Source: Aldehydirespirator sp965221605 | GTDB taxonomy: Bacteria > Actinomycetota > Acidimicrobiia > Acidimicrobiales > Aldehydirespiratoraceae | Reading direction: 5' to 3' | DNA: 64,000 bases | NCBI GenBank assembly: GCA_965221605.1 | Contig: CBDCSK010000005.1 | Span: 1-64,000 of the forward strand | Part shown: in pieces, positions 40,759 to 49,281 of the stretch | Numbering within the stretch: position 1 is the first letter of the stretch | Layout of the letters: each line of letters starts with the position of its first letter | The notes under the pieces: generated by a model | What the model was told of the DNA's origin: nothing | The model's input: the letters and a program-made list of their open reading frames with translations, nothing else | Databases searched by the model: none | Made by a program: the position numbers and the translations under genes

Positions 40759-40804
40759 ACCGGTACGGTCCTGCCCGCGGTCTGCGGACGCGGCCGCGGG
40801 GTCA

Positions 40805-41632
40805 TCAGATCTCGCCCAGTAGGTCGATCCGCTGAGCCATCGAAGGCCGCGTCCCAGCCGCGGGCCCAGCCCCCTGGGGCGCCGCGAGCCAGAGATGGCC
40901 GGCCGCTCCGGATGCCTTGAGGCCGGTCGTGGCCGAGGCCTTGGACAGGGCGGAAGCCAGGGCCGGCGGGTAGTTGGTGAGCCGGACCGCCTCGATGTCG
41001 ACGTCGCTTGCCTGGTCACGGCCGGAGGCGCGTCCTGTCAAGCGGACGGCGAGAGTTCCGACCAACGGGATCCGGGCGACGCCGGCCCGCACCGTCTCGA
41101 TGGCCACTCCCCGCCTGATCTCGCAGAGTTGGCGGGCCACCACCGCTTCCAACTCCAAGCGGTCGAGCTCCGTCAGTGCCCCGCGGGTCAGGATCAGGTG
41201 GGCGTCGAGCCGGCGCCGTCCCGCAGACGCCGCATTGATCGCCGGCGCCTCCACCACATGCAGCGAGGGCCGGTTGAAACCGTGGGTGGTGCAGAGTCCC
41301 TCCACGAGGTTGTCGAGCCGCGGGTATTCGCCTCGGGACAGCGGCCGGGCTCCGAGAGCGGCCAGCGCCGACCGGGGCGCGCTGAGCCATAGCAGCAGGG
41401 CGACGGCCAGGCCCACGACCGCGGCGGGGACGACCGCCGCGAGAGGCGGGACGCCCACGGCCCAGAGGATCGCCCACACGGCGAGCCCGATGATGGCGGC
41501 TGGGGGAGCGATGACGGCTGCGGGGTGATTCCTCAAAGGCGTTCTGCGGTGTAGCGGACGTTCGGGGCTGCCACCGTCGAACCCGGCGGCGGCGGCTCCG
41601 TCGGCGGCACCTCGGACCCGACCGGCGGTCAC
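40805..41632 (-). CDS. Degenerate M48 (HtpX-like) membrane protein without catalytic histidines
   Basis: This 275-residue protein has two adjacent membrane helices (AVIAPPAAIIGLAVWAILWA and AVVPAAVVGLAVALLLWL) and an M48-like cytoplasmic part. RPSLHVVEAPAINAASAGRR and LILTRGALTELDRLELEAVV align with the region before the zinc site of HtpX. The expected HExxH is replaced by RQLCEIRRG, so peptidase activity is unlikely. The start is GTG at 41632, downstream of the pimA stop; the frame beyond it is shadow. It probably is a scaffold or pseudoenzyme. Function unknown. Confidence 0.75.
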   Translation of the reverse strand: MTAGRVRGAADGAAAAGFDGGSPERPLHRRTPLRNHPAAVIAPPAAIIGLAVWAILWAVGVPPLAAVVPAAVVGLAVALLLWLSAPRSALAALGARPLSRGEYPRLDNLVEGLCTTHGFNRPSLHVVEAPAINAASAGRRRLDAHLILTRGALTELDRLELEAVVARQLCEIRRGVAIETVRAGVARIPLVGTLAVRLTGRASGRDQASDVDIEAVRLTNYPPALASALSKASATTGLKASGAAGHLWLAAPQGAGPAAGTRPSMAQRIDLLGEI

Positions 41633-41699
41633 GCGGGCACTGCCGTCAAACCCGGGCCATCGTACCGCTGGCAGCGGCGGTCTCCGCGGGCTCCAATTC

Positions 41700-42797
41700 C
41701 TACTCGCGCTTGGACCTGCTGTTCGTTGACACCGCGATCCGTTCGTAGCGCTGGAGATACTGGTCGGCGAGACCGGCCATGGAGAAGGCCTCCGCTCTCG
41801 CGTGCCCGGCCTCCACCAGCCGCGACGACTCGGAGGCGCTCGAGAGCACCCGGTCGATGGCGCCGGCCAGCGCCTGGGAGTCACCCGGCGGAACCAGCAG
41901 CGCGTCCAGGTCCGGCCGGGCCACGTTGCGGTAGCCGGGAAGGTCGCTGGCCACGACCGCGGTGCCGGCCGCCATCGCCTCCAGAAGCACGATGCCGAAG
42001 GACTCCCCTCTCAGGGACGGCGCGCACAGCACGTCAGCCCCCTTGAGCCGGGCGATCTTCTCGCTGTCGGTGATGGTGCCGAGCCACTCGACGCGAGGGT
42101 CGCCCGCCACCCGGGTCTGCAGAGCCGCCGTCTCCGGGCCTGAACCGGCGACCCACAGCCTCACCGTCTCCGGGAGCATGGCCAGCGCGTCGAGCAGGAC
42201 GCCGAGGCCCTTGCGGGGCTCGTGGCGGCCGATGAACAGGACCGTCGGGCCGTCGGTGGGCGCCGGCTCGGCCGCCCGGTAGGGGGCCAGCTCCACCCCG
42301 TTGTAGAGCAGGTCGTAGCGGCCGCCCAGCGCGTCGCGGGCGGTGTCCCGGGCGTCTGGAGAGACCGCCACCCTCAGATCGAGACGGTTGGCGAGGAAGC
42401 GGGTGGCTCTGGGGAGCAGGTCGTAGGCGAACGAGGCGCCCGCGAGATGGAAGGTCCCGAGCAGGGGCGCAGGCCTCACCAGCAGGGCGGTCATGGTCGG
42501 TCCCGGCGCCAGGGGCTCGTGCAGATGGATCACGTCGAAGGACTCGTCCCGCATGGCCCGGATGGCCCGCAGCTGGCACGACGGGTCGGGTGCCACCGGG
42601 GCAATGGAGCCGTTGGCGATGGCGGGCAGGCTGTTCCCGAGGGGCGTCACGTTGGGATCGGGCGGCGGACCGTCGCAGGGACCGAGCACCCGGGTGGGAT
42701 GCCCGCTGCGGCTGAGGGCCCGAGCCAGCCCGAGCACCTGCATCTGCACTCCGCCGGGCAGGGTGAGGCTGTACGGGCAGATGATGCCGATCCGCAC
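41700..42797 (-). CDS. pimA: Phosphatidylinositol mannosyltransferase (GT4)
   Basis: The 365-residue GT-B glycosyltransferase closely resembles PimA, which adds the first mannose to phosphatidylinositol on the cytoplasmic leaflet. It starts MRIGIICPYSLTLPGGVQMQ, and has DVIHLHEPLAPGPTMTALL, a phosphate-binding VLFIGRHEPRKGLGVLLDAL, and the nucleotide-binding CAPSLRGESFGIVLLEAMAA. It follows an acyltransferase and a PI synthase homologue in the order known from mycobacteria (pgsA1-patA-pimA), which supports the substrate assignment. Confidence 0.9.
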   Translation of the reverse strand: MRIGIICPYSLTLPGGVQMQVLGLARALSRSGHPTRVLGPCDGPPPDPNVTPLGNSLPAIANGSIAPVAPDPSCQLRAIRAMRDESFDVIHLHEPLAPGPTMTALLVRPAPLLGTFHLAGASFAYDLLPRATRFLANRLDLRVAVSPDARDTARDALGGRYDLLYNGVELAPYRAAEPAPTDGPTVLFIGRHEPRKGLGVLLDALAMLPETVRLWVAGSGPETAALQTRVAGDPRVEWLGTITDSEKIARLKGADVLCAPSLRGESFGIVLLEAMAAGTAVVASDLPGYRNVARPDLDALLVPPGDSQALAGAIDRVLSSASESSRLVEAGHARAEAFSMAGLADQYLQRYERIAVSTNSRSKRE

Positions 42798-42807
42798 CCC
42801 TGAGAGG

Positions 42808-43719
42808 CTAGATGCCTCGCAGCGACTCCGGGACGGGCTGCCCGAGCGCCTCGTAGTCGCTGGGCCAGTTGGGCGACATCAGATGCCACTGCTCGGGCGC
42901 GGCCCGGATCAGGTCCTCCAGGGCCAGGGCGTAGTCCTGGACCACTCGAGCCACGTCGCTGCGGATGCCGGAGAGGCGGCGGGTGTCCAGAGGGGGCCGG
43001 GCGACGGCGTGCCTGGCCCCGTCACGCCAGTAGACCGCGGCCGGGATGAGCGGCGCGCCGGTGCGCAGCGCCAGCAGGGCGGGGCCGGCCGGAAGCCTGG
43101 TCCGCTCACCGAAGAACTCCACCGCCACGCCGTTGCCGACGACGTCCCGGTCAGCCAGCAGGCACACCACGTCGCCCCGCCTGATGGCCGACGTGATACG
43201 ACCGCCCGCGTCCGGCCCCAGAGGCACGATGTCCATGCCGAGTCGCCGCCGGAACGAGGCGAACCACTCGAACACCTCGGGAGGCTCCAGGGGCTCCACC
43301 ACGGCGGTCACCTTCATCCCGGGTACCAGCGCCAGCCACCAGGCCGCCCACTCCCAGGTGCCCAGGTGCGGCATGACCAGGATCGGTCCGGTGCCGGAGC
43401 GGACGGCCCGCTCGATGGCGTCGACGCCCTCGTAGCCGAACCCCGCGTCGATGACGGCCGCGTCGATGCTCGGCAGCTTGAAGCTCTCCAGGTAGTACCG
43501 GGCGTACCAGTCGAAGACGGCCGTCACCCGGCGGGCGGCCTCGGCCCGTCCCATCGTCCGGTCCAGGGCCCTCTCCAGGTTGCGCCGGACCAGCAGCCGC
43601 TTGTCACCGCCGGTGGCCGCGGCTGCCAGCGCAGCGGCGAGCGCCCCGCCCCTGGCCACGGCCGAGGGGGCGCGGCGGGCGAAGAACTCGCCGGCCCGGT
43701 AGGCCGACGCCGACGGCAT
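42808..43719 (-). CDS. patA: Phosphatidylinositol mannoside acyltransferase (PatA-like)
   Basis: This 303-residue membrane-associated acyltransferase of the HtrB/LpxL-PatA family has the catalytic H-x4-E in LVMPHLGTWEWAAWWLALVP near residue 125. PAGPALLALRTGAPLIPAAV and a C-terminal PEQWHLMSPNWPSD, matching the family QWxxF/LxPxW pattern, are also present. Its place between pgsA and pimA indicates that it acylates PIM lipids. It lies 10 bases upstream of pimA. Confidence 0.87.
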   Translation of the reverse strand: MPSASAYRAGEFFARRAPSAVARGGALAAALAAAATGGDKRLLVRRNLERALDRTMGRAEAARRVTAVFDWYARYYLESFKLPSIDAAVIDAGFGYEGVDAIERAVRSGTGPILVMPHLGTWEWAAWWLALVPGMKVTAVVEPLEPPEVFEWFASFRRRLGMDIVPLGPDAGGRITSAIRRGDVVCLLADRDVVGNGVAVEFFGERTRLPAGPALLALRTGAPLIPAAVYWRDGARHAVARPPLDTRRLSGIRSDVARVVQDYALALEDLIRAAPEQWHLMSPNWPSDYEALGQPVPESLRGI

Positions 43720-43740
43720 CCAGCAGGCCTCGCTGACAGA

Positions 43741-44448
43741 TCAGGCAGGGTCGGTCGGCGGGCGGCTGCGCATCCGGGCCCGCCGGGCGGTGTCGACACC
43801 TCGCCTGCCCGGCCTGGACCCCCGGGACCGGCGGAACCGGCGGCGCGAGCGGGAGCGGACCGGCCGGTCCTCCGATGCCTGCCTCCAGACCTTGATGAAC
43901 CGCTGGACCGCGGTGACCGCGGTCAGCACGAGCATCAGCCAGAGGGTCCAGATGAGCAGCTCGCTGAACAGCAGGCCGAAGCCGAGCACGATGAATCGCT
44001 CAGCCCGCTCCATGATGCCGCCCTTGGCGTTGTAGCCGAGCGACTCCGCCTTGGCCCTCTGGTAGGAGACGAGCATCGCCAGGCTCATGACCGCCACCGG
44101 CAGCATCATGATGTGGCCCGGCTCGGTGTCGGACAGGTACCAGGCGAGGCCGCCGAAGAGCAGTGCGTCGGTGAGGCGGTCCGACACCGAGTCGAAGAAC
44201 GCGCCCCGCTGCGAGGACGTGCCCGAGGCCTTGGCCACGGCACCGTCGAGGGCGTCGGGAATGCCGGTCAGGATCAGCAGCAGGAACCCCAGCCGCAGGT
44301 AGCCGGTGGCGATGGCCACGGCTGCGCCGGTGGCCATGACGATGCCGGTGATGGTCACCATGTCGGCGGTCACGCCGGTGCGGCGAAGCGACACGCCTAT
44401 CGGTGTGAGCCCCCGGTCGACCGCCTCACGCCAGTTTCCGTCGAACAT
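43741..44448 (-). CDS. pgsA: CDP-alcohol phosphatidyltransferase, likely phosphatidylinositol phosphate synthase
   Basis: The 235-residue membrane enzyme has the CDP-alcohol phosphotransferase signature D-x2-D-G-x2-A-x(8-9)-G-x3-D-x3-D, seen in IPDALDGAVAKASGTSSQRG followed by AFFDSVSDR. Five or six membrane helices are visible. In actinobacteria the homologue at this position makes PI phosphate from CDP-diacylglycerol and inositol phosphate. The C-terminal 40 residues are very basic (SRSRRRFRRSRGSRPGRRG). It is the first gene of the PIM operon. Confidence 0.87.
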   Translation of the reverse strand: MFDGNWREAVDRGLTPIGVSLRRTGVTADMVTITGIVMATGAAVAIATGYLRLGFLLLILTGIPDALDGAVAKASGTSSQRGAFFDSVSDRLTDALLFGGLAWYLSDTEPGHIMMLPVAVMSLAMLVSYQRAKAESLGYNAKGGIMERAERFIVLGFGLLFSELLIWTLWLMLVLTAVTAVQRFIKVWRQASEDRPVRSRSRRRFRRSRGSRPGRRGVDTARRARMRSRPPTDPA

Positions 44449-44592
44449 TCACCGGCCTTCCGGTTCGGCTGCGACTGCACGCTACCAGCTTGCTGCAGCG
44501 TGCCCCCGACGGACGCTGCGGGCGTCCGCTTGCTCGCAAGTCGAACACCCGCATCCCCCGCCTGGGGGGTCGCGGTGCCGCCGGCGGGGCTC

Positions 44593-45153
44593 TCAGGCTT
44601 CGAGGCCGGTCCAGTCCTCGGGGTTGTCCTCCACGAAGCACCCCACCACCCCGCCGTCCACGCCGTCGACCAGCACGAGTCCCCGGCTCGATGGCGACGG
44701 TTCGTTGGAGTACAGCAGGATGCGCCATGTGGGCCGGCTGCGCAGGCCCCGCCAGGCGAGCTGAGCCGAAGCGTGGCCCACCGGGAAGCCGACCTCCCGG
44801 GTGGCCGAGACCAGCGCGTCGTTCTCGTCGACGGCCAGGTTCCAGCCGGCCTGCAGGCAGTACAGCCCGAAACCGATCAGGCCGATCCCGCCGGCGATGA
44901 AGCCGCCGTTGACGAGCACTGCATCCTCATCGACGGCCAGCGGCACCACGATGGCGGCCGCTCCTATCAGCAGGTAGAGCACGCCCGCGATGCGGCGCCG
45001 GCTGTTGTTCGGGAACAGGTACGGGCCCACGTATCCGGACGCGTCGAGATCGTCGGGCAGCCGGTCGCGCACCTCAGCATCGCTGGGCTCCTCGCCGGTG
45101 GCCGCCACGCCGGGGAGCCCTGCTTCGTCGCCGTCGGCCGGTACCCGGGTCAC
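44593..45153 (-). CDS. Membrane protein of unknown function
   Basis: This 186-residue protein has an acidic soluble start, then two adjacent membrane helices (RIAGVLYLLIGAAAIVVPLA and GFIAGGIGLIGFGLYCLQAG), and a C-terminal cytoplasmic or extracellular domain of about 90 residues (EVGFPVGHASAQLAWRGLRS). I do not recognise the family, though the layout resembles small conserved actinobacterial membrane proteins. The 144 bases between it and pgsA hold no feature that I can support. Confidence 0.75.
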   Translation of the reverse strand: MTRVPADGDEAGLPGVAATGEEPSDAEVRDRLPDDLDASGYVGPYLFPNNSRRRIAGVLYLLIGAAAIVVPLAVDEDAVLVNGGFIAGGIGLIGFGLYCLQAGWNLAVDENDALVSATREVGFPVGHASAQLAWRGLRSRPTWRILLYSNEPSPSSRGLVLVDGVDGGVVGCFVEDNPEDWTGLEA

Positions 45154-45181
45154 GACCGCAGGATAGGTCGGCCCGCCGCTC

Positions 45182-45352
45182 TCAGGCCGGGGGCCAGGCC
45201 AGGCCGCCGTCGACCTTGATGATCGCGCCGGTGGTGTAGCTGGAGGCCGGCGAGGCCAGGTAGAGGGCGGTGCCGACGATCTCGTCGGGTTGGCCGCCCC
45301 GGCCCAGCGGTATGCGCTGGAGATCGAACAGGGAATCGTGGCCGCTGGTCAT
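45182..45352 (-). pseudogene. C-terminal remnant of an SDR oxidoreductase with intact start signals
   Basis: The 56-residue frame starts MTSGHDSLFDLQ and continues RIPLGRGGQPDEIVGTALYL, then SPASSYTTGAIIKVDGGLAW, which is exactly the C-terminus of classical short-chain dehydrogenases. The Rossmann fold and the Ser-Tyr-Lys active site are missing. Yet it has a strong ribosome-binding site (CGAGGAGGAT) five bases before the ATG, 30 bases after the acyl-CoA dehydrogenase. An internal deletion of an SDR gene that left both ends is the simplest explanation. It may still be translated. Confidence 0.75.
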
Positions 45353-45381
45353 CGGGATCCTCCTCGCAGTGCCGGGCCTGC

Positions 45382-46620
45382 TCAGATGGGCAGGTTGCCG
45401 GTGGCCCGGCGGGTGGTGCCCTCATCGGTGTAGGCGGCGATGGTGCGCTGGGCGATGCGCATCTGGTGGACCTCGTCGGCGCCGTCGGCGAAGCGGGCCC
45501 ACCGGGCGTGCTGGAACATGTGGGCCAGCGGGGTGTCGGTGGAGTAGCCGAGGGCGCCGTGGACCTGGATCGAGCGGTCGATGACCCGGTTCACCATGTT
45601 GGCCACGAAGTGCTTGGCCATCGACACCTCGGACTTGAAGTCGTCGCCCCGGTCGATCTTGTGGGCCGCGTGCAGCACCATCAGCTTGGCCTGGTACAGC
45701 TCCAAGGCCGAGTCGGCGATCATCCACTGGATCCCCTGCTTCTCGGCCAGCAGCGAGCCGTGGGAGAAGCGGTTGAGGGAGCGGTCCACCATCATGTCCA
45801 GCGCGGTCTCGGCCTGGGCGATCCAGCGCATGCAGTGGGCCAGCCGGGCCGGGCCGAGCCGGTACTGGCCCAGCAGGTGCCCCTGGCCCCGACCGCCGAG
45901 CATCTGGTCGTTGTGGACCCGCAGGTCCTCTATGAGGATCTCGCTGTGGCCGGTGCTGCCGTGCATGGTCTCGATCTGGCGCACCTCGGTCCAGCCCTGC
46001 TGGGGAAGGTCGATGATGAAGGCGCTGTTGGCCGCCTGGGGGATGTCGGGATCGTCCTCGGTGCGGCACACCAGGATGGCGAAATGGGCCCGGTGGGCGT
46101 TGGAGATGAACCACTTGTGGCCGTTGATCACCCACTCGTCGCCGTCGGGATAGGCCCGGCTCTGGATCAGGGTGGGATCGGATCCCGCGACCTCGGGCTC
46201 GGTCATGGCGAAGCACGACCACGCCTTGCCCTCGCACAGGGGCCGCAGGTACTTCTCGGCCTGCTCGGGCGTGGCCCAGTGAAGCAGGGTGTGCATGTTG
46301 CCCTCGTCGGGGGCCTGGCAGTTCAGCACCCACGGGCCGTAGTAGGACTTGGCCGCCTCGGCCTGCACCATCGCCAGGGCCACGTGCCCGAGGCCCATGC
46401 CTCCCCATTCGGGCGGCATGTGCGGCAGCCACAGGCCGGCGGCCCGGGCCTGCCTGCGGAGGTCGATCAGGACGCTCACGCGGTCGCCGCCGGTGAGCGG
46501 CTCGCTCCCGTCGCGGCCTTCGATGCGCTCGGTGGCCGGCTTGACGATGTCGTCGATGAACGACCGGACCCGGGTCCTGATGTCCTCGAGCTCCGGCGAG
46601 AGCGTGAAGTCGATGGCCAT
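45382..46620 (-). CDS. Acyl-CoA dehydrogenase family protein
   Basis: The 412-residue flavoprotein has the family fold: helical start FTLSPELEDIRTRVRSFIDD, MPPEWGGMGLGHVALAMVQA, the FAD-binding SCFAMTEPEVAGSDPTLIQS, GDEWVINGHKWFISNA, and the C-terminal QVHGALGYSTDTPLAHMFQH with AIA-like RIAQRTIAAYT. It is likely to oxidise a branched or unusual acyl-CoA; the substrate cannot be named. The neighbours (SDR remnant, acetoacetate decarboxylase family gene, SDR) suggest fatty acid or ketone breakdown. Confidence 0.9.
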   Translation of the reverse strand: MAIDFTLSPELEDIRTRVRSFIDDIVKPATERIEGRDGSEPLTGGDRVSVLIDLRRQARAAGLWLPHMPPEWGGMGLGHVALAMVQAEAAKSYYGPWVLNCQAPDEGNMHTLLHWATPEQAEKYLRPLCEGKAWSCFAMTEPEVAGSDPTLIQSRAYPDGDEWVINGHKWFISNAHRAHFAILVCRTEDDPDIPQAANSAFIIDLPQQGWTEVRQIETMHGSTGHSEILIEDLRVHNDQMLGGRGQGHLLGQYRLGPARLAHCMRWIAQAETALDMMVDRSLNRFSHGSLLAEKQGIQWMIADSALELYQAKLMVLHAAHKIDRGDDFKSEVSMAKHFVANMVNRVIDRSIQVHGALGYSTDTPLAHMFQHARWARFADGADEVHQMRIAQRTIAAYTDEGTTRRATGNLPI

Positions 46621-46714
46621 GACTGCTCCTTGCTACGCGCCGGACAGTCTGCCGGAAAGGTTCCGCTCCACCGCTCCAATACGCTGGGCCCGCCCCGAGG
46701 CGACAGGAGGCACC

Positions 46715-47479
46715 GTGACCGAGACTCCCATGAGCCGTCCCGGCGAGGTGGCCGGATGGCCGAAGCTGGTGGTGACCTATCGAACCGACCCGTCCGGGGT
46801 GGAGCAGCTCGTGCCGCCCGGACTGGTTCCGGGCGAGCCGGTGGTGACCGTGGGCGTCTACTGCGTGCCCATCCTCTCCGAGCCCGAGTACGGCATCAGC
46901 GTGAAGGTGCCGGCGTCGTGGCAGGGCGCCGATGGCCTCTACAACCTGGGCATGGGGATCGACCAGGAGGCGGCCGTGTCCATCAGCCACGAGACCAACG
47001 GCCAGCCCAAGTTCCTGTGCGACATCGACTACTACCGCCTCGGCGACCACGTGGCCGCCCGGGCCACCCATCAGGGCTACACCTTCGTGGAGTTCAGCGG
47101 CGATGTCACCGGGCCGGTCGATCCCGCCGGCGGAGACGTCACCGACCACGAATGGTGGATCAAGTACTCGCGGGCCATCGGCGGCGCCGACCGCTCCTAC
47201 GACTTCCCTCCCCACGTCGTGGACGTGGCCACCACCTTCGAGCAGCACCACATCGAGAACATCGACGGCGAGCTGAAGCTGCTGGACAGCCCGTGGGACC
47301 CGATCGCCCGCTACCTGCCCATCCGGGAGCAGCTGTCGGCCCAGCTGGTGACCCATCAGGCCAAGGCCCGCAGCATCACCAACGCCGGGCCGCTCGACCG
47401 GGACGCCTTCTGGCCCCACGCCGACACCATCGGCGCCTCCCGCTGGCCCGGGACCCGGGGCGGCCCCCGCGCCGACTGA
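46715..47479 (+). CDS. Acetoacetate decarboxylase family protein
   Basis: This 254-residue protein matches the ADC family (VEQLVPPGLVPGEPVVTVGV, DQEAAVSISHETNGQPKFLC). The lysine in GQPKF occupies the region of the Schiff-base lysine of acetoacetate decarboxylase, but true ADC has two adjacent lysines there. The reaction may therefore be an aldol, dehydration or decarboxylation of another keto acid. The start is GTG at 46715 behind a perfect ribosome-binding site (ACAGGAGG). It diverges from the acyl-CoA dehydrogenase gene across a 94-base region. Confidence 0.85.
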   Translation: MTETPMSRPGEVAGWPKLVVTYRTDPSGVEQLVPPGLVPGEPVVTVGVYCVPILSEPEYGISVKVPASWQGADGLYNLGMGIDQEAAVSISHETNGQPKFLCDIDYYRLGDHVAARATHQGYTFVEFSGDVTGPVDPAGGDVTDHEWWIKYSRAIGGADRSYDFPPHVVDVATTFEQHHIENIDGELKLLDSPWDPIARYLPIREQLSAQLVTHQAKARSITNAGPLDRDAFWPHADTIGASRWPGTRGGPRAD

Positions 47480-47523
47480 GGGGCCACGCGGATAGGCGAG
47501 CGCCCGTCGCGCCGCAGCGGTGT

Positions 47524-47634
47524 CATTCCCGCTCCTGTTCGCTGCGCTCACTGGTACCGCCCAAGTCACAGCAACAACGCCCACGGCCTCGCCCGTATGA
47601 ACCGGATTCGCGTGCCTGTCCGCTCGGCCTCTGA
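47524..47634. repeat. Dispersed intergenic repeat, copy D
   Basis: The plus strand reads CATTCCCGCTCCTGTTCGCT, CACTGGTACCGCCCAAGTCA, CAGCAACAACGCCCACGGCC, TCGCCCGTATGAACCGGATT, and ends CGCTCGGCCTCTGAG. It is the most complete copy, joining the left blocks of B and C with the right blocks of A. It lies between two convergent genes. Confidence 0.82.
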
Positions 47635-47689
47635 GCGACCGTGCCCGCGGGTGGGCACGGGTACGATCCGAACCGCGGCCGGAGCCGGG

Positions 47690-48601
47690 TCAGGTGGCGA
47701 GGTCGTGACCGCGGGGCATCTCGGCCCTGCCGATGGCCTCGGCCCGGGCGTGCAGCAGCTCCTCGGTGTCCTCCAAGTCCCTGGCGATGACGTAGCGGCG
47801 CTCGGCCACACCGTCGAGCACGAACTCTCCTAGCTCGTCGAGGTCGGCCACCTCGGGCTCGGTGCCCCGCATCTCGGCGACGACCGCCTTCAGCTCCTCG
47901 AAGGTGAGGCTCTTGCGCCCGGTGCCCTCGCCGACCCGCCGCAGGTACTCGGGCCGGTTGCGCTGGGCGTTGAACAGGCCGGTGTCCATCATCCCGCCCG
48001 ACGGGTAGAAGACCGATGCCCTGAGCTCGGTGCCCTCACTGATGAGGTTGTGGTTGAGTGCCTCGGTGAAGCAGCTGGCCGCGGCCTTGGACGATGCGTA
48101 CACCGAGGCGGTCGGCACCGGCGCGAACCCGCCGTCGCCCGAGGACGTGATGATGACCTGGCCGGGCTCGCCGCCGGCGATCATGCGCGGAACGAACGCC
48201 CAGGTGCAGATGGCCACCCCGAAGACGTTGACGCCGAAGCACCAGCGCCAGTCGTTGGGCTCCTGCTGCCAGGGCTTGCCACCCCCGCCCGAGGTGACCC
48301 CGGCGTTGCAGAACAGCAGGTTGCACCGCCCGTGTGCCTCGTACACATGGTCGGCCAGTGCGGTGACGGAGTCCTCGTCGCTCACGTCGGTGCGCACGCC
48401 CTCGACCGGTCCCAGCGGCGACAGCTCCCCCACCGCCTTCTCGAGCACCGGCTCCTCGATGTCGGCGATCACCACCCGCGCCCCGCGGCGCAGCAGCGCC
48501 CTGGTGATGCCCTTGCCGATGCCGCCGGCCCCGCCGGTGACGACAGCCACCGCGCCGTCGATGTCCAGAACGAGCCCGCCCGGGTCGCTGGGTAGGGGCA
48601 C
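47690..48601 (-). CDS. Short-chain dehydrogenase/reductase
   Basis: The 303-residue classical SDR has the cofactor loop AVVTGGAGGIGKGITRALLR, an acidic VVIADIEEP that favours NAD over NADP, NAGVTSGGG, the catalytic serine in VIITSSGDGG, and YASSKAA with the catalytic tyrosine and lysine. The C-terminal part is about 50 residues longer than the basic family. The substrate is unknown. It faces the acetoacetate decarboxylase family gene and lies 10 bases after dtd. Confidence 0.9.
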   Translation of the reverse strand: MPLPSDPGGLVLDIDGAVAVVTGGAGGIGKGITRALLRRGARVVIADIEEPVLEKAVGELSPLGPVEGVRTDVSDEDSVTALADHVYEAHGRCNLLFCNAGVTSGGGGKPWQQEPNDWRWCFGVNVFGVAICTWAFVPRMIAGGEPGQVIITSSGDGGFAPVPTASVYASSKAAASCFTEALNHNLISEGTELRASVFYPSGGMMDTGLFNAQRNRPEYLRRVGEGTGRKSLTFEELKAVVAEMRGTEPEVADLDELGEFVLDGVAERRYVIARDLEDTEELLHARAEAIGRAEMPRGHDLAT

Positions 48602-48611
48602 GGCAGGAGAC

Positions 48612-49049
48612 TCAGACTTCCAGCATCAGGGTGACGGGACCGTCGTTGGTGAGTTCCACCGCCATGTTCGCCCCGAAGGAGCCGGTGGCGACTGAGGCCC
48701 CGAAGCCTCGCAGTTCAGCCACGAGCTCCTCGATCAGCCGGTTGGCCTCGTCGGGGGCGGCCGCCGCGATGAACGACGGCCGGCGCCCCTTGCGGGTGTC
48801 GCCGTACAGCGTGAACTGGCTCACCACCAGCACCTCGCCGCTGGTGTCGGCCACCGACCGGTTCATGTGCCCGTTCTCGTCGGCGAAGACGCGCAGATGC
48901 CACAGCTTGGTGGCCAGCTTCAGGGCTGTGTCCCGATCGTCGTCGTGGGTGACCCCCACCAGACAGCACAGCCCCGCACCGATCTCACCGACGACTTCAC
49001 CGTCCACCCGCACCCGGGCCTCCGCGACCCGCTGCACCAGAGCTCTCAC
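48612..49049 (-). CDS. dtd: D-aminoacyl-tRNA deacylase
   Basis: The 145-residue DTD removes D-amino acids from mischarged tRNA. It starts MRALVQRVAEARVRVDGEVV and carries the active-site SQFTLYGDTRKGRRPSF near residue 78 and the C-terminal Gly-cisPro element NDGPVT. The length is normal. It is the first gene of the minus-strand run to the SDR, and the region from 49050 to 49281 holds its promoter and that of the divergent methylase gene. Confidence 0.95.
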   Translation of the reverse strand: MRALVQRVAEARVRVDGEVVGEIGAGLCCLVGVTHDDDRDTALKLATKLWHLRVFADENGHMNRSVADTSGEVLVVSQFTLYGDTRKGRRPSFIAAAAPDEANRLIEELVAELRGFGASVATGSFGANMAVELTNDGPVTLMLEV

Positions 49050-49281
49050 TGCCTCAGACTAGGCGGCGAGGGCGGGCCATCGGGTCGGGCCGGGCGAACA
49101 GCCCGCAATCGATCGAGGCCGACGGGGGCTCTTCAACGGTTGCACGCCCCGGCGAGACGGCCGATCGTGACAGGACGCGTGATCAGACAGGATGCACCGA
49201 CGTGTCACAAGGACGGGCTATCTTGCGCACTAACCCCCATGTCGGGTCGCACAAGGCGTATGCAGACTGGAGGCGTGGGAG

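Noticed and set aside
45422..47634. Long open frames on both strands across the acyl-CoA dehydrogenase and acetoacetate decarboxylase genes
   Set aside because: They are frame shadows that run across gene borders and the dispersed repeat.
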